Positions 12,862 to 16,263 of a DNA stretch of 16,263 nt are shown in pieces. Made by a program: the position numbers and the translations under genes. Below the pieces are notes generated by a model. It did not search any database, was not told the origin of the DNA, and saw nothing but the letters and a program-made list of their open reading frames with translations. This DNA comes from Anaerolineae bacterium. GTDB lineage: Bacteria > Chloroflexota > Anaerolineae > E26-bin7. Positions within the stretch are counted from its first letter, which is position 1, and the number at the start of each line of letters is the position of its first letter. The DNA lies in assembly GCA_029933115.1 (NCBI GenBank), contig JAOZOT010000038.1, positions 1 through 16,263 on the forward strand, in the 5' to 3' direction.

Positions 12862-14295
12862 TCATTGTCTCCGCTGCAACTTCTCCTTGAGCAGGCTGGT
12901 GACCAACTGGGGGTTGGCCTTGCCCCGCGTGGCCTTCATCACCTGGCCCACGAACCAGCCCAGGAGGCGCTCCTTACCAGCCCGATATGCGGCCACCTCG
13001 TCAGGATGGGCGGCGATCACCTCATCAATGACCGGCCCCAACTCGTCGGCATCGCTGATCTGAGCCAGGCCCTCCTCGGCCACAATCTCCGCCGCCGCCC
13101 GACCGCTCCGGAACATCTCGCCCAGGACTGCTTTGGCTGTGTTCTGGTTGATGGTGCCTTTCTCCACCAGGGTAAGCAACTCGGCCAGAGCAGCCGGGGT
13201 GACCTTGACCTCTTCGATACCCGTCTCTGCCTCCTTAAGCAAGCGAAACAACTCACCGCCGATCCAGTTGCTGATCGTTTTGGCCTGAGGATAAGCTCTG
13301 ACACAAGCCTCAAAGTAGTCGGCCACAGCTTTGTCGGCGGTGAGGACGCCGGCGTCGTAAGCCGGGAGGCCATACTCGGCCACGAAGCGGTCCCGCCTGG
13401 CGTCGGGCAATTCTGGCAGCTTGGCTTTTATCTCCTCCACCCACTCTCGGCTGATGCTCAGGGGTGGCAGGTCGGGCTCGGGGAAATAGCGGTAGTCGTG
13501 GGCGTATTCTTTGCTGCGTTGGACCACCGTCACGCCCCGGTCTTCGTCCCAGCCCATGGTCACCTGCTCGATGTTTCCCCTCTCGTCGAGGATTCGGCTC
13601 TGGCGCCGGATCTCGTAGTCAAGGGCCAACTTGACGGAGCGGAAGGAGTTCAAGTTTTTGACCTCGACCTTGGTGCCATATTCAGCAGAGCCCACAGGGC
13701 GAAGGGAGACGTTGGCCTCGCAGCGCATGGCCCCCTTTTCCATGTCGCCGCTGCTGACGCCCAGATAGCGCAGGATCTGGCGCAGCTTGATCAGGTAGGC
13801 GTAGGCTTCGTCGGCCGAGCGCATGTCGGGCCGACTGACTATCTCCATGAGGGGCACGCCGGAGCGGTTAAAGTCCACCAGACTATAGCCGCCCACGTGG
13901 AACAGCTTGGCCGTGTCCTCCTCCAGATGCACCCGCTCGATGCCGATCCGTCTGGAGTTGCCGTCAACCTCGATCTCTAGCCAGCCATTCTCGGAGAGGG
14001 GAAGGTCATACATGCTGATCTGGTACGATTTCGGGAGGTCGGGGTAGAAGTAATTTTTCCGGGAGAACACACTGGCCTCAGCAATTTCGCAATTCAGGGC
14101 CAGGGCGGTCATGATAGTGTACTCGACGGCTTTCCGATTGATGACCGGCAGCACCCCTGGCATCCCGGTGCACACCGGGCAGGTCAGGGTGTTGGGTTCG
14201 GCGCCGAAAAAGGCGGCGCTGCAACTGCAAAACATCTTTGAGCGGGTCAGTAATTCGGCGTGGACTTCCATGCCGATGATGGCTTCGTACTTCAT
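12862..14295 (-). CDS. gatB: Asp-tRNA(Asn)/Glu-tRNA(Gln) amidotransferase subunit B
   Basis: GatB activates mischarged Glu-tRNA(Gln) or Asp-tRNA(Asn) and receives ammonia from GatA within the cytosolic GatCAB complex. This 477-residue copy is full length. The N-terminal catalytic part begins GMEVHAELLTRSKMFCSCS, with zinc-site cysteines C23, C25, C39 and C42, followed by GMPGVLPVINRKAVE. The helical middle and the YqeY-like tail (KANPQLVTSLLKEKL) are intact. I prefer ATG at 14295-14293 over the adjacent TTG (14298), because the GGGGGA site is seven bases from the ATG. A minus-strand promoter lies upstream. gatA and gatC are not next to it in this window, which is common in dispersed arrangements. 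It is a housekeeping gene unrelated to the redox operon and convergent with it. Confidence 0.97.
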   Translation of the reverse strand: MKYEAIIGMEVHAELLTRSKMFCSCSAAFFGAEPNTLTCPVCTGMPGVLPVINRKAVEYTIMTALALNCEIAEASVFSRKNYFYPDLPKSYQISMYDLPLSENGWLEIEVDGNSRRIGIERVHLEEDTAKLFHVGGYSLVDFNRSGVPLMEIVSRPDMRSADEAYAYLIKLRQILRYLGVSSGDMEKGAMRCEANVSLRPVGSAEYGTKVEVKNLNSFRSVKLALDYEIRRQSRILDERGNIEQVTMGWDEDRGVTVVQRSKEYAHDYRYFPEPDLPPLSISREWVEEIKAKLPELPDARRDRFVAEYGLPAYDAGVLTADKAVADYFEACVRAYPQAKTISNWIGGELFRLLKEAETGIEEVKVTPAALAELLTLVEKGTINQNTAKAVLGEMFRSGRAAAEIVAEEGLAQISDADELGPVIDEVIAAHPDEVAAYRAGKERLLGWFVGQVMKATRGKANPQLVTSLLKEKLQRRQ

Positions 14296-14368
14296 CAATC
14301 TATCCCCCGGGCTCCATCGGCCGCTGAATCACGAAAGACACGAAGAGTGAATGCGAGGAAGCGTTTAG

Positions 14369-14397
14369 AATATACCACAACCCAGGACAAAGAGCAA
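14369..14397 (-). promoter_or_regulatory. gatB promoter
   Basis: Read on the minus strand, TATATT (14374-14369) is preceded by TGG, giving an extended -10. A weak -35, TTGCTC (14397-14392), lies 17 bases further upstream. The leader to the gatB ATG would be about 70 bases. Confidence 0.5.
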
Positions 14398-14444
14398 ATT
14401 CGACGGCCTGCACAGCCCAGCCGCCGGGTTGGAATCTGCGACAG

Positions 14445-14521
14445 TGAATTTCAAGCCTGCGGGAGGGTAGCCGTCCCCTCTGCGGGTGAATTACGAAAGG
14501 GCCTCCCGCAAGTTAAATTCA
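14445..14521. repeat. Imperfect inverted repeat in the divergent gatB/pflX region
   Basis: The left arm has TGAATTT (14445-14451) and TGCGGGAGG (14458-14466). The right arm has the complements CCTCCCGCA (14502-14510) and AAATTCA (14515-14521). The arms are separated by a 35-base centre. This 77-base element sits just upstream of the pflX promoter and looks like another palindromic intergenic repeat. Confidence 0.5.
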
Positions 14522-14530
14522 GCGCATCAT

Positions 14531-14559
14531 TTGCCTTTTCTGCGGGCATCGAGTAAAAT
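14531..14559 (+). promoter_or_regulatory. Promoter of the PflX-like gene
   Basis: TTGCCT (14531-14536) and TAAAAT (14554-14559) are 17 bases apart, a good sigma-A-type pair. Transcription would start near 14566. That makes an ATG at 14568 almost leaderless and favours the ATG at 14604. Confidence 0.6.
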
Positions 14560-14603
14560 GTCGGTTGATGAAGGTGGCTGTTGGCTCTTTTGTGGGGTGT
14601 GAC

Positions 14604-15542
14604 ATGCGTCGGGAGAGGTTGTCTCCCACCTATCTTGAACTCTACTACCAAGGCGAGTTGGCCCGCCGCGTCGAGCGGGCCTACGCTTTGCTGGAATCCT
14701 GCGCCCTTTGTCCCAGAAAGTGCGGCGTCAATCGCCTCGCCGGCCAGCAAGGGTTCTGCCGCGTTGGCCTCGAGCCCAAGGTGGCCAGTTGGAACGTCCA
14801 CCCCTGGGAAGAGCCGCCCATCAGCGGCTTTCGTGGCTCGGGTACCATCTTTTTCTCCGGCTGCACCGGGCGCTGTCTCTTCTGCCAGAACTACCCCATC
14901 AGCCAGTTGGGGGTGGGCAACGCCGTCTCGCCGGAGCGGCTGGCCGAGATGATGTTGGAACTGCAAGCCAAAGGTTGCCACAACGTCAACCTGGTCACTC
15001 CCACCCATTTCGTGCCCCAGATTTTGGCGGCCTTGCCCCAGGCCATCGAGAATGGCTTGCGCCTGCCCCTGGTCTACAACTCCAGCGGTTACGAGACGGT
15101 GGAGGTACTGCGCCTCCTCGAGGGCGTGGTGGATATCTGGCTGCCCGACGCTAAATACGCCGACGATGACATCGCCCGCCGCCTGTCGGGATTCCCCCAT
15201 TACGTCGAGTATAATCGCGCTGCTCTCCAAGAGATGTATCGCCAGGTAGGCGATGAGTTGCTGTTGGACGAGGGTGGCCTTGCCAGGCGGGGGATGATCG
15301 TGCGCCACCTGGTTCTGCCAGAGGGACTGGCCGGCACCGGAGAGGTGCTGAATTGGATCGCCACCGCTCTCTCGCCCCGCGTCCACGTCAGCCTGATGGA
15401 CCAGTACTTTCCTGCCCACCAAGCCGTTGGCCACGCTGTGTTGGGTCGCAGGATCACGCCGGCAGAGTACGAAGAAGCCCTGCGCGCATTTGAGACGGCC
15501 GGGCTGGTGAACGGCTGGCGACAGGAGCACGAAGAATGTTAA
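14604..15542 (+). CDS. PflX-type radical SAM protein (pyruvate formate-lyase activating enzyme-like)
   Basis: This 312-residue radical SAM enzyme has the motif C87-x3-C91-x2-C94 (GCTGRCLFCQNYPIS), which holds the SAM-binding [4Fe-4S] cluster. An N-terminal cysteine cluster, C33-x2-C36-x3-C40 and C52 (SCALCPRKCGVNR), is typical of the PflX (COG1313) group. These are annotated as pyruvate formate-lyase activase-like, but their true substrate is generally unknown. I chose ATG 14604: the predicted transcript begins near 14566, GGGG lies just upstream, and the protein start (MRRERLSPTYLELY) agrees with the family. ATG 14568 and TTG 14565 remain possible. It has its own promoter and is followed after 21 bases by a small gene. 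No glycyl-radical enzyme partner is visible here. Confidence 0.9.
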   Translation: MRRERLSPTYLELYYQGELARRVERAYALLESCALCPRKCGVNRLAGQQGFCRVGLEPKVASWNVHPWEEPPISGFRGSGTIFFSGCTGRCLFCQNYPISQLGVGNAVSPERLAEMMLELQAKGCHNVNLVTPTHFVPQILAALPQAIENGLRLPLVYNSSGYETVEVLRLLEGVVDIWLPDAKYADDDIARRLSGFPHYVEYNRAALQEMYRQVGDELLLDEGGLARRGMIVRHLVLPEGLAGTGEVLNWIATALSPRVHVSLMDQYFPAHQAVGHAVLGRRITPAEYEEALRAFETAGLVNGWRQEHEEC

Positions 15543-15563
15543 GCGGAAGGGAGATGGATAACC

Positions 15564-15794
15564 ATGCACCGTATTCTACGCAACACTCTCTTTAGATTGG
15601 CCAAGGACGATGTCCGGGAATTTATCGCTGAAAACGAGGAGCGTTTGATCCAGATTTTTTGCGAGGAGCTAGACAAGATAGATGAGCGGATAGAGGAGGA
15701 GCGGGTTTTCATTGACATCAACATGGCCGCCCTGGGCAGAGAGCTCATGAAGGGGGTCTTTGCCACTTTGTATAGATTTCTGGACGAGTACTAA
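15564..15794 (+). CDS. Small acidic helical protein of unknown function
   Basis: I do not recognise this 76-residue protein (MHRILRNTLFRLAKDDVREF...). It is rich in Glu, Asp, Arg and Leu and should form one or two amphipathic helices (DKIDERIEEERVFIDINMAALG in the middle, split across positions 37-58). There are no membrane segments and only one cysteine. A GGGAGATGG ribosome site (from 15548) precedes the ATG. It lies 21 bases after the PflX-like gene and 20 before the thioesterase gene, which has a good GGAGGAGG site, so all three are probably one operon. Real coding is supported by this tight spacing and the clean ribosome sites. Confidence 0.7.
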   Translation: MHRILRNTLFRLAKDDVREFIAENEERLIQIFCEELDKIDERIEEERVFIDINMAALGRELMKGVFATLYRFLDEY

Positions 15795-15814
15795 ACAACC
15801 GGAGGAGGGCTTCA

Positions 15815-16263
15815 ATGCAGAAGCAACCCAATTCTCGCATGTGTTTTGTTTGCGGGATGCAGAATCCCATCGGGCTGAAAGCCTTCTTTTATCAGGACGA
15901 AGATGGCCGGGTGGTGGCCCATTTCACCGGCAAGGAGGAACATCAGGGCTATCCGGGGGTGATGCACGGCGGTATCGTCACCGCTCTGCTGGACGAGGTC
16001 ATCGGGCGGGTGGCCATCGCCCACGACCTGTGGGCAGTGACGGTCAAGCTGGAAGTGAGGTTCCGCCATCCCGTGCCCCTGGGACAACCCCTGACCTTGG
16101 TGGGAGAGATGACCCGCCTGCGCAGCCGTACCCTGGAAGGGCGGGGAGAGATCCGTCTGGAGGACGGCACCGTGGCCGCCGAAGCGGAAGGCGTCTACAT
16201 CCGCCTGCCCCAAGAAAAGATCAAGCGGGTGGAGGAGGAACTGGAATTCTGGAAGGTAGTGCC
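15815..16263 (+). CDS. PaaI-like hotdog thioesterase (3' truncated by window edge)
   Basis: The frame is open from ATG 15815 to the last base (149 codons and two bases), with GGAGGAGGG at 15801-15809 as ribosome site. It encodes an acyl-CoA thioesterase-type hotdog fold. The helix motif MHGGIVTALLDEVIG (about 50-64) is the family signature, containing the acidic residues near the active site. The following strands (AVTVKLEVRFRHPVPLGQPL) complete the sheet. A short N-terminal CFVCG (C10, C13) with NPIGL is typical of a PaaI-like subgroup. Members hydrolyse acyl-CoA thioesters, but the exact acyl group cannot be read from sequence. Most of the domain is present and little is missing. It appears to be the third gene of the pflX unit. 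Confidence 0.9.
   Translation, partial: MQKQPNSRMCFVCGMQNPIGLKAFFYQDEDGRVVAHFTGKEEHQGYPGVMHGGIVTALLDEVIGRVAIAHDLWAVTVKLEVRFRHPVPLGQPLTLVGEMTRLRSRTLEGRGEIRLEDGTVAAEAEGVYIRLPQEKIKRVEEELEFWKVV

Noticed and set aside
12865..13980. Long plus-strand open frame of 371 codons opposite gatB
   Set aside because: It is antisense to a complete, highly conserved gatB and its translation shows no recognisable domain; it is a shadow of GC-rich coding sequence.
14451..15569. Long minus-strand open frame of 372 codons opposite the PflX-like gene
   Set aside because: It lies antisense to a clear radical SAM gene, runs through the promoter region and shows no domain; shadow frame.
1..16263. tRNA, rRNA, CRISPR array or insertion-sequence transposase
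   Set aside because: I saw no tRNA cloverleaf, no regular spacer-repeat array, no rRNA text and no transposase-like protein on either strand by eye.

Overview
This window looks like part of the chromosome of an anaerobic bacterium, most likely a Chloroflexota (Anaerolineae or Dehalococcoidia type). The reasons are moderately high GC, bacterial two-component and GatB proteins, bacterial promoters and Shine-Dalgarno sites, many flavin/iron-sulfur redox proteins of a strictly anaerobic style, and several palindromic intergenic elements. The phylum call is inference from gene style, not a search result.

Layout. Bases 1-1271 hold a 5'-truncated sensor histidine kinase and its OmpR/KdpE-like response regulator, overlapping by ATGA and closed by two tandem intrinsic terminators. 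Bases 1398-12554 hold a run of eight co-directional genes: NuoE-like protein; a NuoF-GltD fusion; a HoxU/NuoG-N-like ferredoxin protein; an HdrA-MvhD fusion; a small ferredoxin-fold protein; an FrhB-like flavoprotein; a GXGXG (GltB domain 3) protein; an FMN-type glutamate synthase core (GltB domain 2) with an N-terminal 2[4Fe-4S] ferredoxin; then a conserved-looking unknown. Bases 12862-14295 hold gatB on the minus strand, convergent with the redox run. A 308-base divergent region carries opposing promoters. It is followed by a PflX-type radical SAM protein, a 76-residue unknown and a 3'-truncated hotdog thioesterase.

How the genes may work together. NuoE, NuoF and the HoxU-like protein form the usual NADH-oxidising module of soluble electron-bifurcating enzymes. 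HdrA is the bifurcating flavin subunit of heterodisulfide-reductase-type complexes, and MvhD is its electron-entry domain. GltD is the NADPH-linked reductase that normally feeds GltB, and here it is fused to NuoF. FrhB is an F420 or ferredoxin-linked flavin subunit. The downstream proteins supply glutamate synthase domains 2 and 3, but the glutamine amidotransferase domain is absent, as are HdrBC, a hydrogenase H-cluster domain and a formate dehydrogenase. My main hypothesis is a soluble NAD(P)H/ferredoxin(/F420) electron-bifurcating or confurcating complex linked to an FMN-dependent glutamate-synthase-like enzyme.

Regulation. An 18-bp palindrome whose half-sites closely match the Rex consensus sits directly over an extended -10 element upstream of nuoE. 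This suggests control of the run by the NADH/NAD+ ratio; a CRP/FNR-family site has the same geometry and cannot be excluded.
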